From: Polynucleobacter antarcticus
GTDB taxonomy: Bacteria > Pseudomonadota > Gammaproteobacteria > Burkholderiales > Burkholderiaceae
Direction of reading: 5' to 3'
Assembly (NCBI RefSeq): GCF_013307245.1
Contig: NZ_CP028941.1
Span: forward strand, 1,550,001-1,614,000
Length of the DNA: 64,000 bases
Below the pieces are notes generated by a model. That model did not search any database. It worked only from the letters and a program-made list of their open reading frames with translations, and was not told the origin of the DNA. The position numbers were made by a program, and so were the translations under genes. This document shows positions 10,194-19,285 of the stretch, piece by piece. Position 1 is the first letter of the stretch; every line of letters begins with the position of its first letter.

Positions 10194-11449
10194 GATGCCT
10201 TTGTTGCAGTGAGTTGAGCCGCTTGACGGCTATGTTTCTTTCGATAACGCTCAAGAAAGCGTGCTAGACGACCAATAGCTTCTGTGAGCACATCTTCGTG
10301 CGGTAAAAATACTAAACGAAAATGATCGGGCTTAATCCAGTTAAAACCAGAACCTTGAACTAAGAGCACTTTTTCTTCTTTGAGAAGATCTGCTACAAAT
10401 TGCTGATCATCTTCAATCGGGTACATTTCGGAATCCAACTTCGGAAATAAATACAAGGCAGATTTCGGCTTAACGCAAGTCACACCCGGAATTTGGGTAA
10501 TGAGCTTCCAGGCAAGTTCACGTTGCTTTGCTAGACGACCACTCTCAGAAACCAAATCATTAATACTTTGGTAGCCCCCTAAAGCAGTTTGGATAGCATA
10601 TTGACCTGGCACATTTGCACAAAGGCGCATTGAGGACAACATATTGAGGCCCTCAATGTAATCGCGAATCATCTCCTTATCACCTGAAACGACCATCCAG
10701 CCAGCACGATAGCCGCAGGAGCGATAGTTTTTAGATAAGCCATTGAAAGTAATGATGACGACATCGGTAGATAAGGATGCTAAAGAGACATGCTTCTCTT
10801 GGTCATACAACATCTTGTCGTAAATCTCATCCGCAAACAAAATGAGGTCATGCTCACGCGCGATCGACGTTAACTCTTGCAATACCTCTTGAGAATAAAT
10901 AGCACCAGTAGGATTATTCGGATTAATCACGACAATCGCTTTAGTTTTTGGTGTAATTTTCTTACGGAGATCCGCTAGGTCAGGCGCCCAGTCTTTAGAC
11001 TCATCACACAGATAATGCACTGGTGTGCCGCCAGACAAACTCACGGCTGCAGTCCACAGCGGATAATCTGGAGCCGGTACTAGGACTTCATCGCCATTAT
11101 TGAGTAGCGCATTCATGGCGAGAACGATTAACTCAGACACGCCATTGCCTGTATAGATGTCATCCAAAGTCACCCCTTGGATTCCTTTTTCTTGGCAATA
11201 GTGCATGATTGCCTTACGGGCCGAAAAAATACCTTTGGAGTCAGAATAGGCAGAGGCATTGCCCAAATTACGGATCATGTCTAATTGAATCTCTTCTGGG
11301 GGATCAAAGCCAAATACACCCACATTGCCAATGTTTAATTTGATGATTTTGTGCCCCTCCTCCTCCATGCGCTGGGCAAGCTCCAGCACGGGCCCACGTA
11401 TGTCATAACAGACGTGATTGAGTTTTTCGGACTTAAGGATCGGTTTCAC
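10190..11449 (-). CDS. alaA: AlaA-like pyridoxal phosphate-dependent aminotransferase
   Basis: A class I/II aminotransferase of 419 residues that resembles E. coli AlaA, the main glutamate-pyruvate transaminase for alanine synthesis. Visible features are the substrate/PLP region NIGNVGVFGFDPPEE, the aspartate loop ADEIYDKMLYD and the PLP lysine at residue 240 in NGLSKNYRSCGYRAGW. The C-terminal 20 residues are basic and extend slightly past the family end. It leads the operon alaA-hom-thrC, with a 4-base overlap into hom. This arrangement is common in Burkholderiaceae. The exact amino donor is inferred from similarity. Confidence 0.88.
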   Translation of the reverse strand: MKPILKSEKLNHVCYDIRGPVLELAQRMEEEGHKIIKLNIGNVGVFGFDPPEEIQLDMIRNLGNASAYSDSKGIFSARKAIMHYCQEKGIQGVTLDDIYTGNGVSELIVLAMNALLNNGDEVLVPAPDYPLWTAAVSLSGGTPVHYLCDESKDWAPDLADLRKKITPKTKAIVVINPNNPTGAIYSQEVLQELTSIAREHDLILFADEIYDKMLYDQEKHVSLASLSTDVVIITFNGLSKNYRSCGYRAGWMVVSGDKEMIRDYIEGLNMLSSMRLCANVPGQYAIQTALGGYQSINDLVSESGRLAKQRELAWKLITQIPGVTCVKPKSALYLFPKLDSEMYPIEDDQQFVADLLKEEKVLLVQGSGFNWIKPDHFRLVFLPHEDVLTEAIGRLARFLERYRKKHSRQAAQLTATKAS

Positions 11450-11496
11450 AATAAATTAAAGGGTAAGTTCTTGAAATCTAGGAAAAAACAGCTGGC

Positions 11497-11502
11497 TATA
11501 AT
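11497..11502 (+). promoter_or_regulatory. candidate -10 element for the arn operon
   Basis: A perfect TATAAT sits 27 bases before the GTG start of the Mth938-like gene. The nearest -35-like hexamer, TTGAAA at 11471-11476, is 20 bases away, too far for an ordinary sigma-70 promoter, so an activator may be needed. Confidence 0.4.
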
Positions 11503-11528
11503 CAGCATAATTATGACAGAGAGTCCAT

Positions 11529-11906
11529 GTGAAGCTTCAATCTGACCCCCATTCCGGAGCGCATACGATTACCGGTTACGGTGACGGCTATGTAGAGATC
11601 AATCAGATTGCATATAGTCACGCCGTTTTATTACGCTCAGATGGGGAAATTCTGGCGTGGCCCGTAGCCTCATTTGATGACCTGGCCTCAGCCCACTTTG
11701 CTGATATGGCTATTCTCAAGCCAGAACTCATCCTGATTGGCACAGGCAAACGTCAGCGCTTCCCTAGGCCAGAACTGCTAAAAACACTGATTGATGCCAA
11801 AATTGGCTTTGAAGTCATGGATTCTCAAGCAGCTTGTAGGACGTACAACATCTTGGTTGGTGAAGGTCGTCAGGTTTTGCTTGCTCTTATCGTGGAAGCC
11901 CCTTAA
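11529..11906 (+). CDS. Mth938-like domain protein (DUF498/AQP1157 type)
   Basis: A 125-residue cytosolic protein with the Mth938-like fold, shown by the pattern ITGYGDGYVEIN, the central LKPELILIGTGKRQRFP and the C-terminal AACRTYNILVGEGRQV. Members are widespread single-domain proteins of unknown function, related to the NDUFAF3 assembly factor of mitochondrial complex I. The start is GTG at 11529; the nearby ATG at 11527 is in another frame. Its TAA stop overlaps the ATG of the arnT-like gene by one base, so it is the first gene of this operon. The role there is unknown. Confidence 0.82.
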   Translation: MKLQSDPHSGAHTITGYGDGYVEINQIAYSHAVLLRSDGEILAWPVASFDDLASAHFADMAILKPELILIGTGKRQRFPRPELLKTLIDAKIGFEVMDSQAACRTYNILVGEGRQVLLALIVEAP

Positions 11907-13603
11907 TGCAATTTGGCCAAATTAGGCAATCCGCTACATTAAATCCAGTAAAAATTATCGTGCTGGTTCTCATATACGCCCTACTCTGGTTTGGCACTTT
12001 GAACTATCGCCACCTTATTCCCTCCGATGAGGGCCGTTACGCAGAAATTGCTCGTGAGATGCTCGTCACTGGAGATTGGGTGACACCCCGTTACAACGGC
12101 TATAAATATTTTGAGAAGCCCCCGTTACAAATTTGGGCGACCGCTACTGCCTTTCATGTCTTTGGCATTGGGGATTGGCAAGCTCGGCTCTGGACAGCAT
12201 TAACGGGATTTCTGACGATTGTGTTTGTCGGATTTACTGGTGCACGTATTTATAAGCCCAGAGCAGGCTGGTTAGCGGCTATCGCACTCGCATCTAGCCC
12301 CATGTGGGTTATTGGTGGTCACGTGAACTCCCTAGACATGGGGCTGTCTGCTTTTTTAGTGGCTGCTCTTTGTAGTCTGTTGTTGGCACAGACTGCAGAT
12401 AAGTCATCTGGTACCCGACATTGGATGTGGGCCTGTTGGGCATTTATGGCGCTAGCTACTTTATCTAAGGGGCTGATTGGGATTGTCATCCCCGGAATGG
12501 TCTTTGCTGTATATGCAATTACAGCCTGGGACTGGAGCATCTTCAAGCGGCTCCACATCATCAGCGGCACCGTTTTATTTTTAGCGATCACCGCACCTTG
12601 GTTTGTACTAGTAGCTGGGCGTAACCCTGAATTTTTAGAATTCTTTTTTATTCACGAGCACCTACAACGCTTTACGCAAACGGCACATAGCAGAACAGGG
12701 CCTATCTACTACTTTATCCCCCTTTTACTGATTGGTTTTTTACCATGGGTAGCTCAAATTCCAGGTGCCATCAAGCAAGCTTGGGATGAGCGCAATCGTC
12801 AATTCTCCAGCGGATGGTTATTAGCCTGTTGGTTTACAGTCATTTTTGGTTTCTTTAGTATTTCTCAATCCAAGCTACCGGGTTACATCATCCCGATCTT
12901 TCCAGCATTAGCACTACTTGTAGGTAATCGCTTAGATCGTAATTTGGGCTTTAACAATTCACTCGCGATACCCTGGCCACTACAAACCCTTTTCTTTGCA
13001 ATCTTAGGTGGCATTGGATTTTTCTTCCTAGGTGAAGTCAGCAAAGAGGCGCGTCCTGATGAAATTGAAGCCTTTGCGGAGTACACCTATTGGGTGATTG
13101 CAGCACTCATTGCTTTAGTCACTTTCAGTTTGCTTGCATTTTTCCAAAGAAAGCGTAATGGCTTAGCAAGTATCAGTAGTTTTGCCAGTGGCTTTTTTCT
13201 CTGCGCCCTCATCGCGGGTACCGGCCATGAAACCCTCGGACGCGCGGTCTCTGGAATTGATTTAGTCACACAGGTCAAAGCAGGGGGAGGGATACCTCAA
13301 GATGTAAATATCTACTCGGTGAGAACACTAGATCATACCGTGCCCTTCTATTTAGGGCGGACCATGATCATGGTTGAGTTTGCAGACGAGCTTGCATTTG
13401 GCATCAAGCAGGAGCCCCACTTATGGCTACCGACATTAGACGCGTTTATCGAACGCTGGAGAGAGGATCAAGCTGCATACGCATTAATGGCCCCAGAGCA
13501 ATTTGTAGAATTACAGAAAATGAATGTGCCTATGCAAGAGGTAGCTCGCGACTCTCGCCGCGTTATCGTGAAACATCCCGACGCGACAAGCACGGCTCAA
13601 TAG
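11906..13603 (+). CDS. arnT: ArnT-like lipid A 4-aminoarabinose transferase (PMT family)
   Basis: An integral membrane GT-C glycosyltransferase of 565 residues with about a dozen hydrophobic segments. It most likely moves 4-amino-4-deoxy-L-arabinose from undecaprenyl phosphate to lipid A at the periplasmic face. The first periplasmic loop has SDEGRYAEIAREMLVTGDW, with the catalytic acidic pair region of PMT enzymes, and YFEKPPLQIW, matching E. coli ArnT. The following arnB, arnC, arnA and arnD genes strengthen the call. The donor could in principle be a related sugar. Confidence 0.88.
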   Translation: MQFGQIRQSATLNPVKIIVLVLIYALLWFGTLNYRHLIPSDEGRYAEIAREMLVTGDWVTPRYNGYKYFEKPPLQIWATATAFHVFGIGDWQARLWTALTGFLTIVFVGFTGARIYKPRAGWLAAIALASSPMWVIGGHVNSLDMGLSAFLVAALCSLLLAQTADKSSGTRHWMWACWAFMALATLSKGLIGIVIPGMVFAVYAITAWDWSIFKRLHIISGTVLFLAITAPWFVLVAGRNPEFLEFFFIHEHLQRFTQTAHSRTGPIYYFIPLLLIGFLPWVAQIPGAIKQAWDERNRQFSSGWLLACWFTVIFGFFSISQSKLPGYIIPIFPALALLVGNRLDRNLGFNNSLAIPWPLQTLFFAILGGIGFFFLGEVSKEARPDEIEAFAEYTYWVIAALIALVTFSLLAFFQRKRNGLASISSFASGFFLCALIAGTGHETLGRAVSGIDLVTQVKAGGGIPQDVNIYSVRTLDHTVPFYLGRTMIMVEFADELAFGIKQEPHLWLPTLDAFIERWREDQAAYALMAPEQFVELQKMNVPMQEVARDSRRVIVKHPDATSTAQ

Positions 13604-13622
13604 CTCTACTTCAAGGCGCATC

Positions 13623-14798
13623 ATGTCCACTTCTTCAGCCCCCTTTCTTCCCTTCATACCCTTCACTCGTCCCCACTTTGATCAAGCAACGATTGATGCG
13701 GTAGCTGAGGTACTGCGCTCGGGTTGGGTCACTTCTGGACCAAAATTAGCGGAATTTGAAACTGCATTAAGCGAGTATTTTGGCGGGCGTCCTGTGCGTT
13801 GCTTTGCTAACGGCACGGCAACCATGAAGATTGCTCTGCAGGTGGCTGGTATTGGGCCAGGCGATGAAGTCATCACAACACCTATTTCCTGGGTAGCTAC
13901 CTCCAATGTCATTCTAAGTGTTGGCGCCACTCCCGTCTTTGTTGATGTTGATCCTGTTACCCGTAATATTGATTTAAATAAAGTGGCCGCAGCAATCACT
14001 CCTAAGACACGTGCCATCATGCCCGTCTATCTATCTGGCTTGCCTGTCAACATGGATCAGTTATGTGCGATTGCAAAAACACATGAACTGCGCGTGATTG
14101 AAGATGCTGCACAAGCTTTTGGATCCCAATGGCAAGGCAAGAGAATCGGTAGCATCGGCGATCTAGTGAGCTTTAGTTTCCAGGCAAATAAAAACTTATC
14201 CACTGTTGAAGGCGGTTGTTTAGTCCTAAATAATGCGGATGAAGCAAAATTAGCAGAGAAGTTTCGTTTGCAAGGACTTACGCGCCAAGGTATGGATGGC
14301 ATGGACGTGGATGTCTTAGGTGGTAAAGATAATCTCACTGATGTGAATGCTGTGATTGGTCTGCATCAACTCAAGCAATTACCTGCATTTCAGGCGCGCA
14401 GATCTGCGCTAGCAAAACAGTACTTTTCTGCTATTCGGTCTGCAATGCACTCTGCTGGATTAAGTCATATGCAACTTGAGCTTCCAGTCGAAAACTTTAT
14501 CAATACCAATTGGCATATGTTTCAGGTCGTATTGCCACTTGCGCAACTCAAGGTTGATCGCGCACAAATCATGACCGAGCTCAAAGAACTTGGCATTGGT
14601 ACTGGCGTTCATTACCCTGCTATTACAGGATTTACCTTGTATCAAAAACTGGGTTACAAACTCGATGCCACCCCTATCGCTGAGCGGATTGGCCGCTCAA
14701 TTTTGACCTTGCCACTCTTTCCAGGTATGGCAGATGAAGATATTGGTCGTATCACTCATGCTTTAGTGACTATTTTGCAGAAGTACGCCAAGCCATAG
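13623..14798 (+). CDS. arnB: UDP-4-amino-4-deoxy-L-arabinose aminotransferase
   Basis: A DegT/DnrJ/EryC1 PLP aminotransferase of 391 residues. It transfers an amino group from glutamate to UDP-4-keto-pentose, giving UDP-4-amino-4-deoxy-L-arabinose. The PLP lysine is residue 190 in FSFQANKNLSTVEGG and the cofactor aspartate lies in VIEDAAQAFGS. N-terminal FIPFTRPHFDQATIDAV matches ArnB. It follows arnT by 19 bases with AAGGCG as a ribosome binding site. Confidence 0.92.
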   Translation: MSTSSAPFLPFIPFTRPHFDQATIDAVAEVLRSGWVTSGPKLAEFETALSEYFGGRPVRCFANGTATMKIALQVAGIGPGDEVITTPISWVATSNVILSVGATPVFVDVDPVTRNIDLNKVAAAITPKTRAIMPVYLSGLPVNMDQLCAIAKTHELRVIEDAAQAFGSQWQGKRIGSIGDLVSFSFQANKNLSTVEGGCLVLNNADEAKLAEKFRLQGLTRQGMDGMDVDVLGGKDNLTDVNAVIGLHQLKQLPAFQARRSALAKQYFSAIRSAMHSAGLSHMQLELPVENFINTNWHMFQVVLPLAQLKVDRAQIMTELKELGIGTGVHYPAITGFTLYQKLGYKLDATPIAERIGRSILTLPLFPGMADEDIGRITHALVTILQKYAKP

Positions 14799-14866
14799 CC
14801 CGTAGCCCGTAGCGGCTGATTTTCGGATAATTCAGGCGGCAATGGAAGATCAGGCAAAATTGCAGC

Positions 14867-15838
14867 ATGAGCAAGAATTTAGCCACCCTAAGCAGTAAGC
14901 CCCAACTGAGCATCGTCATCCCCGTATATAACGAGGAAGAAGGTCTACAGGCGCTATTTGATCGGCTGTATCCAGCCCTAGACAAGCTAGCTGCAAAGCG
15001 CAAAATTGCCTATGAAATCGTCTTTGTCAATGACGGCAGCAAAGATCGCTCCGCCGGCCTACTGGCAAAGCAAGTGGACTTACGACCTGATGTAAGCCGT
15101 GCAGTGTTATTTCATAGTAATTTTGGCCAGCATATGGCAATCATGGCTGGCTTTGAATATGCACGCGGTGAATACATCATTACCTTAGATGCAGACTTAC
15201 AGAACCCCCCTGAAGAAATTGATGCCCTGACCAACGAGCTTCTTCAGGGTCATGACTATGTGGGCACTATTCGTGCAAATCGGCGTGATAGTTTTTTTAG
15301 AAAATTAGCATCCCGCGCGATGAATCATTTACGTCAAAAGATTACCCGCATCACGATGACTGACCAAGGCTGTATGTTGCGTGGTTACAGCCGCCGCATT
15401 GTGGACTTGGTTCGGCAGTGTGATGAAAGTAATACATTTATTCCGGCACTGGCATATACCTTTGCCGCTAATCCTACAGAAATCTCCGTCAAACACGAAG
15501 AACGCTTTGCTGGGGAATCCAAATATAGCCTTTATCAACTCATTCGTTTGAACTTTGACTTGGTCACCGGCTTCTCAGTGATGCCCTTACAGATCTTCTC
15601 GATCTTAGGTATGTTGTTGGCCCTCGCTGCAGGTAGCTTGTTTGCTTACTTACTTGTTCGTCGCTTTGTACTTGGTGCTGAGGTTGAGGGTGTCTTCACC
15701 CTATTTGCACTGACCTTTTTCTTGATTGGTGTGATGCTCTTTGGCCTCGGCTTATTAGGTGAATACATTGGTCGCATCTACCAACAAGTCAGAGAGCGCC
15801 CCCGTTACGTTGTGCAAACCGTTTTAGAGAAAAAATAA
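14867..15838 (+). CDS. arnC: undecaprenyl-phosphate 4-deoxy-4-formamido-L-arabinose transferase
   Basis: A membrane-anchored GT2 glycosyltransferase of 323 residues that loads the formylated aminoarabinose onto undecaprenyl phosphate at the inner face of the inner membrane. The N-terminal GT-A domain shows LSIVIPVYNEEEGL, the metal-binding TLDADLQNPPEE, and TDQGCMLRGYSR. Two C-terminal transmembrane segments (about 235-260 and 270-300) anchor it. Its stop is directly followed by the TTG start of the formyltransferase gene with no spacer. Confidence 0.93.
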   Translation: MSKNLATLSSKPQLSIVIPVYNEEEGLQALFDRLYPALDKLAAKRKIAYEIVFVNDGSKDRSAGLLAKQVDLRPDVSRAVLFHSNFGQHMAIMAGFEYARGEYIITLDADLQNPPEEIDALTNELLQGHDYVGTIRANRRDSFFRKLASRAMNHLRQKITRITMTDQGCMLRGYSRRIVDLVRQCDESNTFIPALAYTFAANPTEISVKHEERFAGESKYSLYQLIRLNFDLVTGFSVMPLQIFSILGMLLALAAGSLFAYLLVRRFVLGAEVEGVFTLFALTFFLIGVMLFGLGLLGEYIGRIYQQVRERPRYVVQTVLEKK

Positions 15839-16705
15839 TTGCACGCAGTCGTCTTTGCATATCATGACGTAGGCGTCAATTGCCTCAAGGCTTTACTCGA
15901 TGCGGGCATACAGATTGATCTGGTAGTGACCCATCAAGATGACCCGCATGAGAACATCTGGTTTGGAAGTGTTGCAGCACTTTGTAAAGATCAACAGATT
16001 CCCTACATTACCCCCAGTGCTCATGAGCTCCTCGATCTCTTGCCAAAACTTTCCAAGCTCAATCCAGATTATCTCTTTTCCTTTTATTACCGCCATATGA
16101 TTCCAGTCGAACTCTTGGCGTGCGCTAAGATTGCAGCCCTCAATATGCATGGCTCTTTACTACCAAGATATCGTGGGCGTGCGCCCGTCAATTGGGCCAT
16201 CTTGCAGGGAGAAACAGAAACAGGCGCTACTTTGCATGTCATGGAAGTCAAACCCGATGCGGGGGATATCGTAGGGCAATCAGCCGTCTCTATCGGTCCC
16301 AATGAAACCGCTACTGAGGTCTTTGGCAAAGTCAGTCAGGCAGCAGTTGTAGTGATGCGCCAAGTGTTGCCCGAACTTCTTCAGGGAAACGTTCCGAAAA
16401 CCCCCAATCATCTAACGCAAGGTAGTTATTTTGGTGGCCGTAAGCCAGCGGATGGACAAGTTATCTGGCAACAGACTGCTGCTCAGGTACATAACCTCGT
16501 GAGAGCAGTTGCACCCCCTTATCCAGGCGCTTTTACCGTATGGGAGGGCATCAGCATGATCATTGCCCGCACCAGCCTTACAGGACCATTTCCAGAGGGG
16601 CTAGATCTCGGTGCTCAGGGCATCCAAGTGGTTGATAATCAGGTATTCGGCGTTTGTGGCGACCAAAAACCCATCGCTATATTGGAATGGTTTCCTAGCA
16701 AATAA
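15839..16705 (+). CDS. arnA: UDP-4-amino-4-deoxy-L-arabinose formyltransferase (ArnA N-terminal half as a separate gene)
   Basis: In E. coli this activity is the N-terminal domain of bifunctional ArnA. Here it stands alone as 288 residues. The catalytic residues Asn102, His104 and Asp140 fall at exactly the E. coli numbers (LNMHGSLLPRYRGRAP and KPDAGDIV). It uses 10-formyltetrahydrofolate to formylate the amino sugar in the cytosol. The start is TTG at 15839, directly abutting the arnC stop, and keeps the conserved VVFAYHDVG beta strand. The absence of any ATG nearby and the tight junction support translational coupling to arnC. Confidence 0.92.
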   Translation: MHAVVFAYHDVGVNCLKALLDAGIQIDLVVTHQDDPHENIWFGSVAALCKDQQIPYITPSAHELLDLLPKLSKLNPDYLFSFYYRHMIPVELLACAKIAALNMHGSLLPRYRGRAPVNWAILQGETETGATLHVMEVKPDAGDIVGQSAVSIGPNETATEVFGKVSQAAVVVMRQVLPELLQGNVPKTPNHLTQGSYFGGRKPADGQVIWQQTAAQVHNLVRAVAPPYPGAFTVWEGISMIIARTSLTGPFPEGLDLGAQGIQVVDNQVFGVCGDQKPIAILEWFPSK

Positions 16706-16731
16706 CATTAGATTAAAACGAGGCAGTAAAG

Positions 16732-17778
16732 ATGAAAAAAGTACTCATTCTTGGTGTGAACGGTTTTATTGGCCACCACCTTTCAAAGCGCATTTTGGAG
16801 ACAACCGATTGGGATGTCTACGGTATGGATATGCAGAACGATCGCCTAGGTGATTTAGTCAACCATCCACGCATGCACTTTTTTGAGGGTGACATCACCA
16901 TTAATAAAGAATGGGTCGAATATCACATTCGTAAATGTGATGTCATTCTGCCTTTGGTTGCCATTGCAACCCCAGCAACCTATGTACAGCAACCTTTAAA
17001 AGTATTTGAGCTCGACTTTGAGGCCAACTTACCGATCGTTCGCTCTGCAGTGAAATACAAAAAACATTTGGTCTTTCCATCCACCTCTGAAGTCTATGGC
17101 ATGTGTGAGGATAGCGAATTTGATCCTGCCAGCTCCAATATGGTCTATGGTCCTATTGATAAACCACGTTGGATTTATGCTTGCTCTAAGCAATTAATGG
17201 ATCGCGTGATTTGGGGTTACGGCATGGAAGGTTTACGCTTTACCCTCTTCCGCCCGTTTAACTGGATTGGTCCTGGCTTAGATAGTATCTACACGCCTAA
17301 AGAGGGTTCTTCACGGGTCGTTACCCAGTTCTTAGGCCACATCGTTCGCGGCGAAGCGATTAACTTGGTGGATGGTGGCGCTCAAAAGCGGGCCTTTACT
17401 TATATTGATGATGGTATCGATGCCTTGATGAGAATCATCGACAATCAAGATGGCATTGCTAATGGCAAGATCTATAACATCGGCAACCCTAAAAATAATC
17501 ATTCCGTACGCGATCTTGCCAATCAGATGTTAGCCATTGCGCGCAGCATTCCTGAGTACGCTAAAACTGCTAATGATGTAAAGATTGTGGAAACAACTGC
17601 CGGCGCTTACTACGGCAAAGGTTATCAAGATGTTCAGAATCGGGTCCCCGCCATTGACAACACCATGAAGGAATTGGGCTGGAAACCAACGACTACGATG
17701 GACGATGCCCTGAAGAATATTTTCGAAGCCTATCGCCACGATGTTGAAAAAGCCCGTCACTTAGTTGACAGCGAATAA
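16732..17778 (+). CDS. arnA: UDP-glucuronate oxidative decarboxylase (ArnA C-terminal half as a separate gene)
   Basis: An extended short-chain dehydrogenase of 348 residues that oxidises and decarboxylates UDP-glucuronate to UDP-4-keto-pentose, the first committed step of the pathway. GVNGFIG at residues 8-14 binds NAD. Ser119, Glu120, Tyr149 and Lys153 correspond to Ser433, Glu434, Tyr463 and Lys467 of E. coli ArnA. It has its own ribosome binding site (GAGG) 26 bases after the formyltransferase stop. Both halves are complete, so this is a genuine two-gene arrangement and not a frameshifted fusion. Confidence 0.93.
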   Translation: MKKVLILGVNGFIGHHLSKRILETTDWDVYGMDMQNDRLGDLVNHPRMHFFEGDITINKEWVEYHIRKCDVILPLVAIATPATYVQQPLKVFELDFEANLPIVRSAVKYKKHLVFPSTSEVYGMCEDSEFDPASSNMVYGPIDKPRWIYACSKQLMDRVIWGYGMEGLRFTLFRPFNWIGPGLDSIYTPKEGSSRVVTQFLGHIVRGEAINLVDGGAQKRAFTYIDDGIDALMRIIDNQDGIANGKIYNIGNPKNNHSVRDLANQMLAIARSIPEYAKTANDVKIVETTAGAYYGKGYQDVQNRVPAIDNTMKELGWKPTTTMDDALKNIFEAYRHDVEKARHLVDSE

Positions 17779-17788
17779 TTAGAGTCTC

Positions 17789-18706
17789 ATGGCAAAAATC
17801 GCACTCAAGGTCGATGTAGATACCTTACGTGGCACCAAAGAAGGTGTTCCGAATTTAGCGCGTACGTTCGAGCGCTTTGGCTTGAAGGCAACTTTCTTGT
17901 TTAGCCTAGGTCCCGACCATACTGGCTGGGCGCTGAAGCGGGTATTTCGTCCAGGCTTTTTAAAGAAGGTAAGCCGCACTTCTGTGGTGGAGCATTATGG
18001 TATCAAGACCTTACTATATGGCGTTCTTCTACCAGGACCAGATATTGGTAAACAAGCTGCTGCTGAAATGCGTGCTATTGATTTAGCCGGCCATGAAACG
18101 GGTATTCATACTTGGGACCATACAGCCTGGCAAGATGCTGTTCGTAATCGGGATGCGCAATGGACTCAGATACAGATGCAAAAAAGTTGGGATCGTTTTG
18201 TAGAAATATTTGGACATCCTCCTGCAACCTATGGTGCAGCTGGATGGCAAATGAATGAAGCAGCTTTTGAACAACTTGATTTGTGGGGAATTGCGTACTC
18301 TTCAGATGGTAGAGCGGGAGCCAATCTGGCACCCTACCGTTTTGCTTTGCCATCGGGCAAAGCAAAACATGTGCAATACCCTACGACCTTGCCTACGTTT
18401 GATGAGCTGATTGGCATTGATGATGCTGATGAATTTGCTGCCGTAAAAAAGATTCTAGAGCTTACCCAAAGCAACCCCAACGATCAGGTCTTCACTTTAC
18501 ATGCCGAGTTAGAGGGGCAAAAGCTTCTACCTGCATTTGAGCAACTGCTTGCTGGCTGGCTCAATCAAGGCCATGACTTGGTAACGATGGGAGAGCTGCA
18601 TCAATCTTGGGCGGCTACCAAGCAATTAGATAAAATAGCAGTACAGCCAGTCACTTGGGGAGAAATACCGAACCGCAGTGGCGAACTCATTTTGCAAGCA
18701 GCTTAA
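17789..18706 (+). CDS. arnD: 4-deoxy-4-formamido-L-arabinose-phosphoundecaprenol deformylase
   Basis: A NodB-type polysaccharide deacetylase of 305 residues that removes the formyl group from the lipid-linked sugar before ArnT uses it. KVDVDTLRGTKEGVPN at the N-terminus holds the metal-site aspartate, HETGIHTWDH the metal-binding histidines, and TLHAELEG the C-terminal catalytic motif. It is the last gene of the arn set, 10 bases after the decarboxylase gene. No arnE/arnF flippase genes follow. Confidence 0.91.
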   Translation: MAKIALKVDVDTLRGTKEGVPNLARTFERFGLKATFLFSLGPDHTGWALKRVFRPGFLKKVSRTSVVEHYGIKTLLYGVLLPGPDIGKQAAAEMRAIDLAGHETGIHTWDHTAWQDAVRNRDAQWTQIQMQKSWDRFVEIFGHPPATYGAAGWQMNEAAFEQLDLWGIAYSSDGRAGANLAPYRFALPSGKAKHVQYPTTLPTFDELIGIDDADEFAAVKKILELTQSNPNDQVFTLHAELEGQKLLPAFEQLLAGWLNQGHDLVTMGELHQSWAATKQLDKIAVQPVTWGEIPNRSGELILQAA

Positions 18707-18756
18707 GTAACGCTCTAAGCAAGATACATCATTAAAGTTTAATAAGAGGGATGATC

Positions 18757-19224
18757 ATGACTGTAGCAATTGGTAAACCAATACCCCCATGTGCTGTTCC
18801 AGCAACATCCGGGCTCACCTTTGGCCCAGAATCTGCTAAGGGCAAAAAAATGGTGATTTACTTTTATCCAAAAGATATGACGCCAGGCTGTACTGCTGAG
18901 TCGGGTGAATTTAGGGATCATATTGATGCTTTTACTCAAGCCAATACCCTGATCGTTGGAGTCTCTCGAGATACCCTCAAATCCCATGACAATTTCCGTA
19001 GCAAACTAGAACTACCCTTTGAATTGGTTGCCGATACCGAGGAGACCCTCTGCCAACTCTTTAATGTGATGAAAATGAAGAATATGTACGGCAAACAGGT
19101 TCGTGGGGTTGAACGAAGTACCTTCCTGTTTGACTCCTCGGGCAAGCTCGTCAAAGAGTGGCGTGGCTTAAAGGTTCCTGGGCATGTGACAGAGGTATTA
19201 CAAGCAGCTCAAGCCGCCAATTAA
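18757..19224 (+). CDS. bcp: thiol peroxidase of the Bcp/PrxQ family
   Basis: A 155-residue thioredoxin-fold peroxiredoxin that reduces hydrogen peroxide and organic hydroperoxides. The peroxidatic cysteine is Cys45 in MTPGCTAES. The resolving cysteine that E. coli Bcp has five residues later (Cys50) is Gly here, so the enzyme is of the 1-Cys type or uses another partner. The start at 18757 is preferred over the in-frame ATG at 18751 because it leaves six bases after the GAGGG ribosome binding site. It follows arnD by 50 bases and might be on the same transcript. Confidence 0.9.
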   Translation: MTVAIGKPIPPCAVPATSGLTFGPESAKGKKMVIYFYPKDMTPGCTAESGEFRDHIDAFTQANTLIVGVSRDTLKSHDNFRSKLELPFELVADTEETLCQLFNVMKMKNMYGKQVRGVERSTFLFDSSGKLVKEWRGLKVPGHVTEVLQAAQAAN

Positions 19225-19251
19225 TTAATAGATTAATTTAATCCGGAGTAC

Positions 19252-19279
19252 TTGCAAAGCCAAAAATTTGGGGTAAAGT
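19252..19279 (+). promoter_or_regulatory. candidate promoter of the bcp-phoH intergenic RNA
   Basis: TTGCAA (19252-19257) and TAAAGT (19274-19279) are separated by 16 bases, a usable sigma-70 arrangement. Transcription would start near 19286, ahead of the structured stretch that ends in an intrinsic terminator. Confidence 0.4.
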
Positions 19280-19285
19280 TATCTA

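Noticed and set aside
15839..17778. Split arnA as a frameshifted pseudogene
   Set aside because: Both halves have complete catalytic sets, a separate ribosome binding site, and a clean 26-base spacer.
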